Positions 25,901 to 34,199 of a DNA stretch of 64,000 bases are shown here, one piece after another. Each line of letters begins with the position of its first letter. Position 1 is the stretch's first letter. Source of the stretch: Norana najaformis (taxonomy: Eukaryota; Annelida; Clitellata; Crassiclitellata; Hormogastridae); contig OZ029927.1 in the NCBI GenBank assembly GCA_964023275.1, positions 6,433,715 to 6,497,714 on the forward strand, written 5' to 3'. The translations under genes and the position numbers were made by a program. Below the pieces are notes generated by a model. The model searched no databases. It saw only the letters and a program-made list of their open reading frames with translations, and was not told the DNA's origin.

Positions 25901-27689
25901 ATTTGAGTTTGAGACCTCTGATTAAAACTATTCTGGTCAGAAGCACTTCAAGCATCTAATCTAATTTAATAATCTAATCAAATCTTACATGATGACTTCT
26001 ATAGCACTATTACCACTATGGATTGTAAGCAAGCAAAACCACAGTCCATAATCATAATTAATTTGAAAGATCCAGTTAAGAGACAGTAGATCAGAAACCA
26101 GAAGACATGCTAAGAAGACAAAAAAGCGACTTGGAAAAGACGAGTCACGAGTGCTGACCTGAAAGGCATCACAACTGCGGCAAAGAAAGTAATGAGATGG
26201 GAGTAATTATCCCAATCAAATCTCTTCTACACGATAATAATTAATTGCTTTCTTAATTGCCAAGTTACAGCCATAAGTTTATTAGCAACGATGCAGTTTT
26301 AAAAAACCTGCCTGTTGCAAAATAATTCTGTGCAGGCAGCTGATCCAAACTCTCAAGTAAATTCATTTCCACTTCAGCTGGAGTAAGACCGTTGCTTATC
26401 AGCTGAACAGCATAATCAACCAGCTGCCGATCCATCATCACCGGATTCATGACCTCTTCACTTATCCTCAAGTCTTGGAACTCCTGCAAGTCTGTCTGGC
26501 AGACTCTATGGTGAATTTCAGCTGAAACATTTTCACCTATATTAGCCACGGCCATTTCCGGAAATTCAGAGGCTTCAGAAAAGGCGTCTCTCGTTCTTGT
26601 GTCAGCAAAGGCTGTGGTGTTGGTTGTGCCTTTCCACTCCTCATCGTTAAGCAACCGGTCAGAGTCAGACAGATTTTCATGGCAACTGGTGGCAGAACCT
26701 TTCGGAGCTGAGTCTGGACAATTGATCACTGTTTCAGATGAGGACAGATTTTCCAGACTGGGAGTTGACACAGCCACAAAAGACACATCAGATGGGTCAA
26801 GGCTGTCTTTGGCACTTTCTGATCGACTGAAGACCAAAGAATCATCATCACAGCTGGTAACAAGTGAATTCTCACTCTGTCTGCTCACCTGAGTTGCATA
26901 TCCACTGGAAAACTGGCGATGCTTTTCATTTCCAGCATCCGATCTCTGTGAATCTGGCTCCCCAGTCACAGAAGCAAAACTTGCACTCTCCTGGAAGCTG
27001 GCCTCAGAAGAAGCTGGAGACACATCATTTGCGGCTGCTTCTAGTGAGCAAACTGGCTCATGCTTTTTCACCACATCTTTGCAGTCTGACTGATCAAAGT
27101 TTCCACCTTCATTTTCTTTAAAAGCTCCGTTGGAGAGAACGTCGGGACTTGTGGGCAGGGAATGAGATGAGGAGGAACTGGAATTGTAGATGACATCCGG
27201 AAGACTAGACAGTGATGGTCCAGGATCAGAATTTTCCTTCTTTTCTTCGACATGAATGGACGTTTGAGTCTCTGCATCACACAAAAATGATTGACCAACA
27301 GCTAATGCTCCACTGTTATGTCCAAGGGGTTGTGCAACATGCAACACCTCACTAGGATGTCCAAGGGGTTGTGCAACATGCAACACCTCGCTGGTATGGT
27401 CGAGAGGTTGTTCAACAGGTAAGCCCTGCACTTCAAAGCCATGTTGTTTGGGATTCTGACCAAACAGTAACACCTGGTTGTTTCCCCCAACTCCAGAAAC
27501 TTGACTGTTGCTTGATGTTCCCTGGGCACTGTTTCTGTATAGTTGCAGATCAGGAAAAGGTCCATTAAAAGGCAGCCTACGACAACTGGTGCCTAAGTTA
27601 TTCAACCACAAACGAAAGCGATCCTTCAGAGCTGAATCACTGCACATGGCTGGCTGTTCGTCTAATGATTCGTCTTTGTCAGAATCCAT
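12682..27689 (-). CDS. Pseudokinase with long Ser-rich N-terminal region (10 exons found)
   Basis: Exons in transcript order: 27689-26312, 25759-25722, 22512-22355, 20437-20320, 19550-19389, 16919-16785, 15845-15697, 14034-13906, 13481-13407 and 12747-12682 (stop TGA). All phases match except one junction (19389 to 16919), which needs a small missing exon. The product is about 800 residues. The first exon is disordered and Ser-rich. The later exons give a helical linker, an N-lobe, the hinge FLYIEM, SLEDVM...ILSAAEYLNRNQ (alpha E), VFYLLWTADSV where active kinases have VIHRDLKPEN, VRLRDFS for DFG, a PPIIMSPE APE-like motif, HSEVWGIGCLMFRLAHG (alpha F) and a leucine-rich tail. The catalytic Asp is absent and no glycine loop is seen, so I infer a catalytically dead scaffold. 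I cannot assign a named family. Intron 1 starts with GC. Confidence 0.75.
13407..13481 (-). CDS. Pseudokinase exon 9
   Basis: The exon is 25 codons in phase 0 (HPRPEDVHIQVDGPTTEKAQ to IVE) between ATGTAG|CAT and GAA|GTGTAT. The donor is weaker than the rest, so the 3' limit is less sure. Confidence 0.5.
13906..14034 (-). CDS. Pseudokinase exon 8: alpha F region
   Basis: The exon is 43 codons, phase 0 at both ends (TTTTTTAAG|ATG to CAA|GTCAGT). HSEVWGIGCLMFRLAHGS matches the SDVWSLGCILFEL pattern of alpha F, with H replacing the usual S. Confidence 0.72.
14677..14740 (+). repeat. tRNA-like SINE head
   Basis: TGATTCAGTGGTAAAGAG resembles a pol III A box, and GGTTGAATC, about 40 bases later, resembles a B box with one base missing. 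No tRNA cloverleaf is complete, so I read it as an old tRNA-derived SINE. Confidence 0.4.
15365..15575 (+). repeat. Dispersed SINE-like repeat, copy 2
   Basis: It contains TTCCTGGACGTGGGGCC, then CAACTTGCCCGGGGTCATTA and CTGCAATCATTCGACTACAG, in the same order as the copies at 10850 and 62590. About 80 bases upstream, GGTTCAATTCC matches a pol III B box. Confidence 0.6.
15697..15845 (-). CDS. Pseudokinase exon 7: DFS and activation segment
   Basis: The acceptor is GTTGTTTTCAG|CT and the donor CCCGAG|GTATTT. It encodes DSVGLMADGQTVRLRDFSCS, an acidic activation-loop-like region and PPIIMSPE. DFG is DFS, and MSPE stands where APE is expected. Confidence 0.72.
16060..16660 (+). mobile_element. 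LINE 3' end (CR1/L2-type), truncated
   Basis: Broken frames show the RT C-terminal region ending in a degenerate ...LEF..HFCAF / RSKLKTHLF pattern. This is followed by CGCTCAGCCGATGGACACGT and the GATTGATGCCTAGTGCTTTA end. It closely resembles the copy ending at about 43570. Confidence 0.65.
16785..16919 (-). CDS. Pseudokinase exon 6: alpha D/E and broken catalytic loop
   Basis: The acceptor is GGGTTTTCAG|AT and the donor GGACAG|GTTGGT, phase 1 at both ends (135 nt). It encodes KSLEDVMKEKKTG, then EFVRFSADILSAAEYLNRNQ and VFYLLWT. The phase does not match exon 5, so an unseen exon of length 3n+1 lies between. Confidence 0.7.
16930..18440. other. Pseudokinase intron: mostly unassigned
   Basis: This intron should hold the missing small exon. 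A short segment at 17280-17345 is a reverse-oriented relative of 59140-59185 (both around CCCAACCTCTGGGTTGAC or its complement), probably a SINE remnant. I see no other feature. Confidence 0.35.
18449..18480. repeat. TA dinucleotide tract
   Basis: A TATATA tract with minor interruptions directly borders the MITE on its left and forms part of its insertion target. Confidence 0.8.
18483..19134. mobile_element. MULE-type MITE with inverted ends
   Basis: The left end GGTGACCCGACAAAAGCGCG pairs with the reverse complement of the right end GGCACCCCGATCTTAGCGCG. Both ends continue with GCGCGCA.GACA-type motifs repeated several times. The flanks are TATATATAA and TATATGTAA, a 9-bp target duplication with one mismatch, as expected for Mutator-like elements. 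There is no transposase inside. Confidence 0.75.
19389..19550 (-). CDS. Pseudokinase exon 5: alpha C to hinge
   Basis: The acceptor is TTTTTGTTTAG|CTG and the donor ATG|GTGAGA; the exon is 54 codons, phase 0 at both ends. It encodes LDETTNWPSIQ, an acidic stretch, then HFGRISFYALSLGIVPKFL and YIEM, matching beta 4, beta 5 and hinge of a kinase fold. Confidence 0.7.
19900..20035 (+). repeat. Dispersed SINE-like repeat, copy 3
   Basis: It contains ACATGGAGTCCGCTAAGCAG, then CTCAAATCTGCAATCATAGG and ATTACAAGTCCAGTACGCTA, the 3' half of the family at 10850, 15365 and 62590. Confidence 0.55.
20320..20437 (-). CDS. Pseudokinase exon 4: N-lobe
   Basis: The acceptor TTGTTGTAG|T completes a codon in phase 2 and the donor is CAG|GTTCAA in phase 0. 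It encodes DCDQPEEQISRLLSLY, then FDFGVAREIKVAPTDAVEF. REIKV may be the beta-3 strand, but no canonical VAIK or GxGxxG is present. Confidence 0.65.
21440..21660 (-). mobile_element. LINE RT C-terminal fragment
   Basis: The minus strand encodes ERAFAVVGPSLWNGLPPSI and, after a break, CLKTFLF, the typical last residues of CR1/L2 reverse transcriptase ORFs. Confidence 0.6.
22355..22512 (-). CDS. Pseudokinase exon 3
   Basis: The acceptor is TTTTTTTAG|TTC and the donor CACGG|GTAAGC. The 158-nt exon encodes FQELLSDMEDHLRNHTLLYS... to a Cys- and Trp-containing end, probably a helical linker or the start of the kinase N-lobe. Confidence 0.65.
22937..22995. repeat. (ATC)n microsatellite
   Basis: About 19 ATC/TCA units join the minisatellite to the 3' end of the minus-strand LINE at 22996 and may be that LINE's microsatellite tail. 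Confidence 0.85.
22996..24395 (-). mobile_element. Degenerate LINE reverse transcriptase fragment
   Basis: The minus-strand frame at 24198-24004 reads ECLLQLRCTQRISFVRGKST, then IAYVDLKAAL, the RT motif (A)YVDL.KAF. Further broken frames to 23660 include NWAKTKI. The copy is inserted in the 31-bp minisatellite, which resumes at about 24400-24540. Confidence 0.65.
24750..25010 (-). mobile_element. LINE 3' tail fragment
   Basis: GGAACCAGCTTATTCACAGG and CAGTCAAAAACAAATTC match the tail family seen with the RT fragment at 27890-28940, in the same orientation. Confidence 0.6.
25722..25759 (-). CDS. Pseudokinase exon 2 (38 nt)
   Basis: The acceptor TTTTTGTTTAAG|GA opens in phase 1. The exon encodes GNLNEEEDAAMEI with the preceding G and ends at ATT|GTGAGA in phase 0. 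It links exon 1 to exon 3 in frame only if the GC donor of exon 1 is used. Confidence 0.6.
26312..27689 (-). CDS. Pseudokinase exon 1: 459-codon Ser-rich N-terminal region
   Basis: The ATG at 27689 has an in-frame TGA three codons upstream, so this is the protein start; an acceptor-like TTCAG directly before it suggests a 5' UTR intron. The exon is low-complexity and rich in Ser, Asp and Glu. Residues about 90-130 hold a 13-residue repeat (SEVLHVAQPLGHP), a 39-bp unit in DNA. The C-terminal part (RQLVDYAVQLISNGLTPAEV) becomes helical. It ends at ACAG|GCAGGT, a GC donor. Confidence 0.75.
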
Positions 27690-27889
27690 CTGAAGTCAGG
27701 TTTGATCACTTTGTACCAAGTCAGTCATATGATTCAGAACTGGAAAATATAAAATAAAGAAGGAAATTAGCACATCATCTGAAGATGTTGCCTTCTGAGA
27801 TCTACTCAACTGGTGTATATTATAGGCAAATTTTAAAACACCACAGGCCAAGTGGATGGCATGCATACATGGGTGGCATGCATGCATTC

Positions 27890-29600
27890 ATATCACAATT
27901 GTAATCGTATTGTAGTCATAAATTCAAGATTTCTACAGTGCCCAACGAATGCTAAGTTCTGGGAACCAGCTAATTTACAAGTGCTCAGTCAAAACAAAAT
28001 CAACAGGCAGGTAAGGTCAGATTCATTTCAGGTCTAGATCCAGTGATCATCCAGGCAGTCAGACAGCTACAGTGGACTGGTGCCTACAACTTGACTGGCA
28101 AGATAGATAATGGGAAGGGAGGAATCAGGATAAGATCTGTGGAAGAGGAGTGTTTTCAGTTTTGAATGCAAGATCTGCACAGAGATTGGGAGGAGTGAAG
28201 TTGCTGGTGAGTTCGTAGGATGGGTCAGATAATTATTGTAATCCTGGTGGGAGTTTATTCCAGAGGGATGAGGCAGCTACGGCAGTAAAGCGATTTCTAA
28301 ATTTTAAGGATGAGGTGATGGAATGGCAAACAAAGTGTTAGGGCAGAATAGGAGCAGGTTAAGTGGAGTGGCTGGACTGTAAATAATTGCTGAAGACAGG
28401 AGGGCTGGAATGTTTGAAGTGTAGCAGGTTAAGTCATATGACTTTTTATTCTATTCATTCAGGTATTTTAAGCCAGTGAAGTGAATTGAGAACAGGAGTG
28501 ATGTCATGGTGTTTGGAGGTTTGCTGACAGTATGAGCAAAAGCATTCTGGATAGCTTCAAGGTGTTTGTTTAGGTGGTGTCTTTACTCAGGAATATATCA
28601 TACTGTAGTAGTCTAGTATAGCATGGACTGTGCAATTGGTGAAGGCAGATGCGGTTTTGGAAGTCAAGCATAGGGCGGATTCTGCAAAGGTCACAGACAT
28701 GCATGAAGCAAGAGCAGGAAAGATGGGTGATATGATTGCAGAAGTTGAGGTTTTGGTCAAAGATAACACCTAAATTGTAGACAGGAGAATTAGTATTAAA
28801 GGTGTGGGTGGAGGCAGAGTCCAGGCTGAGGGAGATATAGAAGACAGAAATTTTATAGAGCTGGTCGTGCAGGCCTATAAGTATGAATCCGGTTTTAGAA
28901 GGGTTCAAGCACAGGAGAACAGTGTCAGTAAAACCAAACCAGGTTGAAAGTCTTTGGAGTAAGATGTTGTGGTAGTCTGGAATATGAAAACGTAATAGTA
29001 GTCTGGAATATGAAAACGTAATAGTAGTCTGGAATATGAAAACGTAATAGTAGTCTGGAATATGAAAACGTAATAGTAGTCTGGAATATGAAAACGTAAT
29101 AGTAGTCTGGAATATGAAAACGTAATAGTAGTCGGGAATATGAAAATGTAATAGTAGTCGGGAATATGAAAACGTAATAGTAGTCGGGAATATGAAAACG
29201 TAATAGTAGTCGGGAATATGAAAACGTAATAGTAGTCTGGAATATGAAAACGTAATAGTAGTCTGGAATATGAAAACGTAATTGTAGTCTGGAATATGAA
29301 AACGTAATAGTAGTCTGGAATATGAAAACGTAATAGTAGTCTGGAATATGAAAACGTAATAGTAGTCTGGAATATGAAAACGTAATAGTAGTCTGGAATA
29401 TCAAAACGTAATTGTAGTCTGGAATATGAAAACGTAATAGTAGTCTGGAATATGAAAACGTAATAGTAGTCTGGAATATGAAAACGTAATAGTAGTCTGG
29501 AATATGAAAACGTAATTGTAGTCTGGAATATGAAAACGTAATTGTAGTCTGGACTGAGATAAAGATTAAAAACATGAAAATAAACACTGTGCTCCATTCT
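27890..29600 (-). mobile_element. LINE 3' part with RT C-terminus and minisatellite
   Basis: On the minus strand the element runs from about 29600 to 27890. RT sequence is interrupted by the 26-bp minisatellite, then continues as MNPSKTGFILIGLHDQL..., NLGVIFDQNLNFCNHITHLS and degraded C-terminal frames, followed by a 3' tail ending near TAGAAATCTTGAATTTATGA. Frameshifts and stops make it a pseudogene. It defines the tail family found in at least seven other places. Confidence 0.7.
28972..29552. repeat. 26-bp minisatellite, 22 units
   Basis: The unit GTAGTCTGGAATATGAAAAC plus GTAATA repeats exactly every 26 bp, 22 times plus a partial unit, with a few point variants (for example CGGGAAT in the middle block). 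Because 26 is not a multiple of 3, the array gives long artefactual open frames (YYYVFIFQTT type). Confidence 0.97.
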
Positions 29601-29829
29601 ACATCGCTGGTGCCCTCTAGCTTGCCCTCTAGATTTTGTTAATAATAATTAAACATTGGATCACATTCAGGTTGCAGTTGTTTAAATAAAGTTACTGTTG
29701 CACTGCTTCGCTGTCATTAAAACTGTGATGCTTCCAACAACGTATTGTTGGGGATAGACAGGTCAGAAATGGGTTGGTAGTTTGAGAGATTATACAATTT
29801 GTTTGTTCAATTCCAAATTATCTTCCATC

Positions 29830-30385
29830 TTCTTCAATAGCCGAATCGTTCTGCTCTTTATTTTTGGACAAAATTACTACCTGCTGTCTTTCTTTTCATT
29901 TGCTCCTCTCCTCCAACAATCTCCCTGCTGTTGCTCCCTTCTCCACCTTCCCCAACTCAAACCTCATCTGTCTTCCAACCCACATCAGAGAGTGAAATAT
30001 TACATCTGTTAAAATCTCTTCCAAACAGACAGTGCAAGCTTGACCCTATGTGTGTATCTACCTCCTTATTGAAAGATTGTGCATCTGTCCTTGTTCCTAT
30101 CGTTACCGATATAATTAACATCTCCTCTACTGGCAGTTCTCATCCTATTCAAACTCTCAAGTCACCCCTCTTTTCAAGACATCACAATCTGACAAAAAAA
30201 TCCTTTCGAACTACAGACCTGTTTCTAACCTGTCTTTCATCTTCAGATTAACTGAACGGATTGTCCTCTCTTGGATCAATGACTATCTAACTTCCAACTC
30301 GCTCCTTAAGCCACACTAGTCTGGTTTTACTAAACAGCACTCATCTGAAACAATACTAACTCCTTCTGCAAGCTAGTTTCTGCCA
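29830..30385 (+). mobile_element. Older LINE, left half (split by a younger LINE)
   Basis: Frames read SESEILHLLKSLPNRQCKLD, SNYRPVSNLSFIFRLTERIV (after a frameshift) and HSSETILT, the fingers region of a CR1/L2 RT. It stops just before motif A. The next piece, FVDVSQAFDTAQ, resumes at about 34225 beyond the inserted LINE. Confidence 0.6.
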
Positions 30386-30784
30386 GGCAGGGAGACAGTC
30401 TATGCGTCGGTTGCAATTTTTGAAATTATATTGTGATTTAATTTAATTTCCGTGGTTTCTGGTTCTAATTATTAAATTTATATAGTCATTAAGTTTACTA
30501 AAATTGTCTGGATTTCGAGATAAGTATTGCTCTTCAATTTCTCTTATTTATAGTTCGATAAAATTGCCTTTTATCGAACACCCTGTATTATCGCTCTGTG
30601 TTTACGATGTTATCGGCTGATGTTGGCTTCGTTCCATGCAACAAGCTCCCTCCACTTCTCTAAAATTGTCTTGGTATAGCTCCACACTAACCCGGCTGGC
30701 ACACTTTAGTTTTCTATGTTCATGAGTTGCCCATGAACTGAAGATTCTTCTCTTTTCTTCTCTAATTAGGTCACGTCTTCTCAC

Positions 30785-33700
30785 TTGTTGCATGGTTCAA
30801 GCTGTTCTGGTTTTCTTGTGACTTCAATTCTATCTCGTATTATGGGTGCCTCATTACGCTGTTTGCTTTGGTACTGTATTGTGTTCATCCTGGTCCTGCT
30901 TGCAAAATCTGGTGAAGACAAGTCTATCACTTTTACACATGCGTCCTTACGGTTTGGTCTATTTAAGAATTTGGCTCAAGCTCATTCATACTATCTGATT
31001 CCCAGTACTGCTTATTCAATTCGGCCATACGTTCTGCTACTATGCAATTCCCCTAACATTATTTTCCGTCGTGGGTTAAATGTAAATTCATGTAAAACAT
31101 CTTCAACGACACGTCATGGGTTGTCTATGTATTTGTTTCTGTTGCTTCTTTTGGCTGGTGATGTTGAAATCAATCCAGGACCTGCTAGACTTAAAAATTT
31201 GGATATTGGTCTACTAAACATTTGTTCCCTTCGTAGTAAAGCTGCCGTCCTTCATAATTTTCTTTGTGAGAATTCTTTACACATACTTGCTCTTACTGAG
31301 ACGTGGCTCCAGCCTAGTGACACACCTGGATTCATTTCTGATCTTACTCCCCCAACTTTCACTATGATGAATGAGCCTCGGTGCAGCGGCAAAGGCGGAG
31401 GGCTCGCCTTTCTTTTCAAGTCATATCTGCCACTACGTAAATTCATTTTGCCTATTCCTAAACCCAAGTCATTTGAGGTCCTGGCTGCTACGCTCATTTC
31501 TGGCAACAAACAGGTTTTACTTGTAAATATTTATCGTCCCCCATCCCTCTCTTTGACTGATTTTCTTGATGAATTCCAGCCACTACTCGAATATTTAATT
31601 TCCTCTCCCTCTGAAATAGTTATTATGGGTGACTTTAATATTCATATTGATACAGCTGGTCATTATTCCTCATCATTTCTTGATATGTTAGAAGGGTTTG
31701 ACTTGAAACAACTTGTTACCTTTCCTACACATAATAAAGGCCACACCCTTGATGTTTTGATAACTCGTTCTGACTCAAAATCACTTCATTCTGTCTCGCC
31801 ACTTGAGTCGTATTTATCAGATCATATTGCAATTTCCTCAAAATTTGACTTCCCTTTTAAACCACCCTCAAATTATAAAACTATTAAATTTCGTCCTTGG
31901 CATAAAATTGATTTAAATAAGTTGAAGCATGATATCTTAACATCTCCATTGTGGTTATCTCCTGCACAAACTGCTAATGAACTGGCTATGCAGTTCCAGT
32001 CTACCTTATCTGAGCTTCTTGACAAACAAATTCCTTTTAGAACTAAAAGAGTAGTAGAGCGCACACCCCAGCCTTGGTTCAACTCTGCCATTTCCGATGC
32101 TAGGCGTCACAGAAGTCAGTTAGAGCGTTGGTGGCGCCACTCTCGGCTTCCCTCAGATCTCAGTAGGTTTAAGCAACAGTGTAAACTTGTGCGCAAACTT
32201 GTTTCTTCAGCAAAATCAGAATATTTAACTAATTTAATTGCCGAAAGTTCTACATCTCCAAAAACTCTGTGGATGGCTTTGAATAAATTACTACACAGAG
32301 AGAAATTAAATTCATCTTTTGGCCTGTTCTGTGCTACCCAAGAGCTAGCCAATAAATTTTTGACCTTTTTTGCTGATAAGATTTCTGGTATAAGGCTGAA
32401 ATTTAATGGTTATTTGTTATGTGATAAATTTCTTCTTCCTAGTTCTTCTCCTCCAGTCTTGGATTGCCTTCTGCCCACAACTCTTGCAGAGGTTCGCAGA
32501 CTCATATTTTCTTCACCTGACAAAACCTCTCTCCTAGACACCATTCCCACTTCTTACCTAAAAGAATGTTTTGATGTCCTTGGTCCAACCATTACATCAA
32601 TTATCAATTTCTCATTGCTTGAGGGATCCTTTCCTTCTGGTTTTGCTCATGCCATAGTTCATCCTCTACTAAAGAAACCTTCTCTTGATCCAAGTGACCT
32701 GTCTAATTACAGGCCCATCTCAACTTTGAACTTTATATCTAAAATTCTTGAACGGGTTGTTTTGAATCGTATGCAAGCTCACCTTTCTTCCAACCCACTA
32801 ATTTCTCCATTTCAGTCTGCATACCGTAAATTTCATTCAACAGAATCTGCCCTGCTTGCTGTTCATAACGACATCATGTGCTCCATGGATAAGGGTAAGG
32901 CGACTGCACTTGTTCTCCTTGATTTGTCTGCTGCCTTTGATACTGTCAACCACTCTCTCCTTTTGCATCGTCTTCAACATTGGTTTGGAGTTTCTGGTCC
33001 TGCCTTACACTGGTTTGCTACTTACCTCAGCCCGCGCACTCAATCTGTATATTTAAATGGACATTATTCAGCTAGTGCCTCGTTGACCTGTGGCGTTCCG
33101 CAGGGTTCTGTACTTGGTCCTCTTTTGTTTACATTATACACCACACCTCTAGGTACCCTGCTTGACAATCATTCACTGGGATATCATTTCTATGCTGATG
33201 ACACCCAAATCTATATCTCATTTGACAGTTTGACTTGTCACTCGTCTGTGCAGCTGTTGTCTGATGCTTTTGAAGAGCTGCAGTCTTGGATGGCAGCAAA
33301 TAAACTTCTCCTTAACCCCTCAAAAACTGAATTTCTACTACTTGGCACTCCTCAGCAACTTAAGAAATTCGAATGGCTTAAATCTGTAAAATTGGGTGAT
33401 TCACTCATTGAGATGACTGATACTGCTCGTGACTTGGGTGTTGTTTTCGATTCAACCATGTCCCTCACAAACTATGTAAATGGTATTTGTAAGTCATCAT
33501 ATATGTATATTCGAGACATACGCAGAATTAGGCATTATGTCCCCATGTCTTCCAGAATATCCTTAGCTAACGCATTGGTCTCCAGTCGTCTTGACTATTG
33601 TAACTCCATTCTTGTTGGTATCACTAAATCAAACATGCAGAAACTCCAAAGAGTTCAGAACTCCTTAGCTAGAGCTATAACAAATACTTCTAAATATGAG

Positions 33701-34039
33701 CATATAACCCCTGTGCTTAAATCTTTACATTGGCTTCCTGTTCAGCAAAGGATTTGTTTCAAATTAGGACTTACAGTTTATAAAACATTGAACTATGGCC
33801 AACCACAATACTTGAAATCAATCCTTATTCCCCAGACTTACCATTATTCTGCAAGGTCATCTGATTGTCTTTCTCTGGTCATACCTTGGGCTAGAACTGT
33901 TCTTGGTAAACGAGCGTTTTCGGTTGCTGGACCAAAATTTTGGAATTCCCTCCCTGTGTCTGTTCGTTCTGCTCAGTCCCTCCTGTCATTTCGTTCTCAA
34001 CTTAAAACTTACCTGTTTCAAATTGCTTATCCACCATAG
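30785..34039 (+). CDS. LINE polyprotein: 2A motif, AP endonuclease, reverse transcriptase
   Basis: The ORF has 1084 codons. Residues 1-132 are hydrophobic in two places (LLWYCIVFILVLLAKSG and YLFLLLLLAG) and end in the 2A-like motif DVEINPGP (126-133). The endonuclease follows from about residue 138 (IGLLNICSLRSK), with GDFN at 282-285 and SDH at 345-347. The RT has YRPIS, LLDLSAAFDT (D713, D719), GVPQGSVLGPLLF and YADD (803-806). The end, FWNSLPVSVRSAQSLLSF then LKTYLF, is typical of CR1/L2 ORF2. The protein would cut target DNA and reverse-transcribe its own RNA there. All expected catalytic motifs are present. Known 2A motifs release the upstream peptide during translation, so I infer two products, with the break before P133. 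Confidence 0.93.
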   Translation: MLHGSSCSGFLVTSILSRIMGASLRCLLWYCIVFILVLLAKSGEDKSITFTHASLRFGLFKNLAQAHSYYLIPSTAYSIRPYVLLLCNSPNIIFRRGLNVNSCKTSSTTRHGLSMYLFLLLLLAGDVEINPGPARLKNLDIGLLNICSLRSKAAVLHNFLCENSLHILALTETWLQPSDTPGFISDLTPPTFTMMNEPRCSGKGGGLAFLFKSYLPLRKFILPIPKPKSFEVLAATLISGNKQVLLVNIYRPPSLSLTDFLDEFQPLLEYLISSPSEIVIMGDFNIHIDTAGHYSSSFLDMLEGFDLKQLVTFPTHNKGHTLDVLITRSDSKSLHSVSPLESYLSDHIAISSKFDFPFKPPSNYKTIKFRPWHKIDLNKLKHDILTSPLWLSPAQTANELAMQFQSTLSELLDKQIPFRTKRVVERTPQPWFNSAISDARRHRSQLERWWRHSRLPSDLSRFKQQCKLVRKLVSSAKSEYLTNLIAESSTSPKTLWMALNKLLHREKLNSSFGLFCATQELANKFLTFFADKISGIRLKFNGYLLCDKFLLPSSSPPVLDCLLPTTLAEVRRLIFSSPDKTSLLDTIPTSYLKECFDVLGPTITSIINFSLLEGSFPSGFAHAIVHPLLKKPSLDPSDLSNYRPISTLNFISKILERVVLNRMQAHLSSNPLISPFQSAYRKFHSTESALLAVHNDIMCSMDKGKATALVLLDLSAAFDTVNHSLLLHRLQHWFGVSGPALHWFATYLSPRTQSVYLNGHYSASASLTCGVPQGSVLGPLLFTLYTTPLGTLLDNHSLGYHFYADDTQIYISFDSLTCHSSVQLLSDAFEELQSWMAANKLLLNPSKTEFLLLGTPQQLKKFEWLKSVKLGDSLIEMTDTARDLGVVFDSTMSLTNYVNGICKSSYMYIRDIRRIRHYVPMSSRISLANALVSSRLDYCNSILVGITKSNMQKLQRVQNSLARAITNTSKYEHITPVLKSLHWLPVQQRICFKLGLTVYKTLNYGQPQYLKSILIPQTYHYSARSSDCLSLVIPWARTVLGKRAFSVAGPKFWNSLPVSVRSAQSLLSFRSQLKTYLFQIAYPP
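31160..31183 (+). other. 2A-like ribosome-skipping motif in LINE ORF
   Basis: Codons for DVEINPGP follow a leucine-rich run and precede the endonuclease domain. This satisfies the D(V/I)ExNPGP consensus exactly. Confidence 0.88.
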
Positions 34040-34154
34040 GCTGCCTCTCTGTCGTGCGGACTGACCTTCTGGATATCGACCTGATTGCGGCTTGGTTTTG
34101 GTGTGCCATCGGTTGATGCCTTGTGCATTAGACACTGGCGCATTAGAAGTTGCT

Positions 34155-34155
34155 A

Positions 34156-34195
<40 letters not shown>
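34155..34195 (+). repeat. (ATT)n LINE tail
   Basis: About 13 ATT units end the LINE copy, as is usual for CR1/L2 elements that lack poly(A). Confidence 0.9.
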
Positions 34196-34196
<1 letters not shown>

Positions 34197-34199
34197 CTC

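Noticed and set aside
28905..29597. Long open frames of about 220-230 codons, Tyr/Phe-rich
   Set aside because: They are produced by the 26-bp minisatellite read through three frames and have no coding value.
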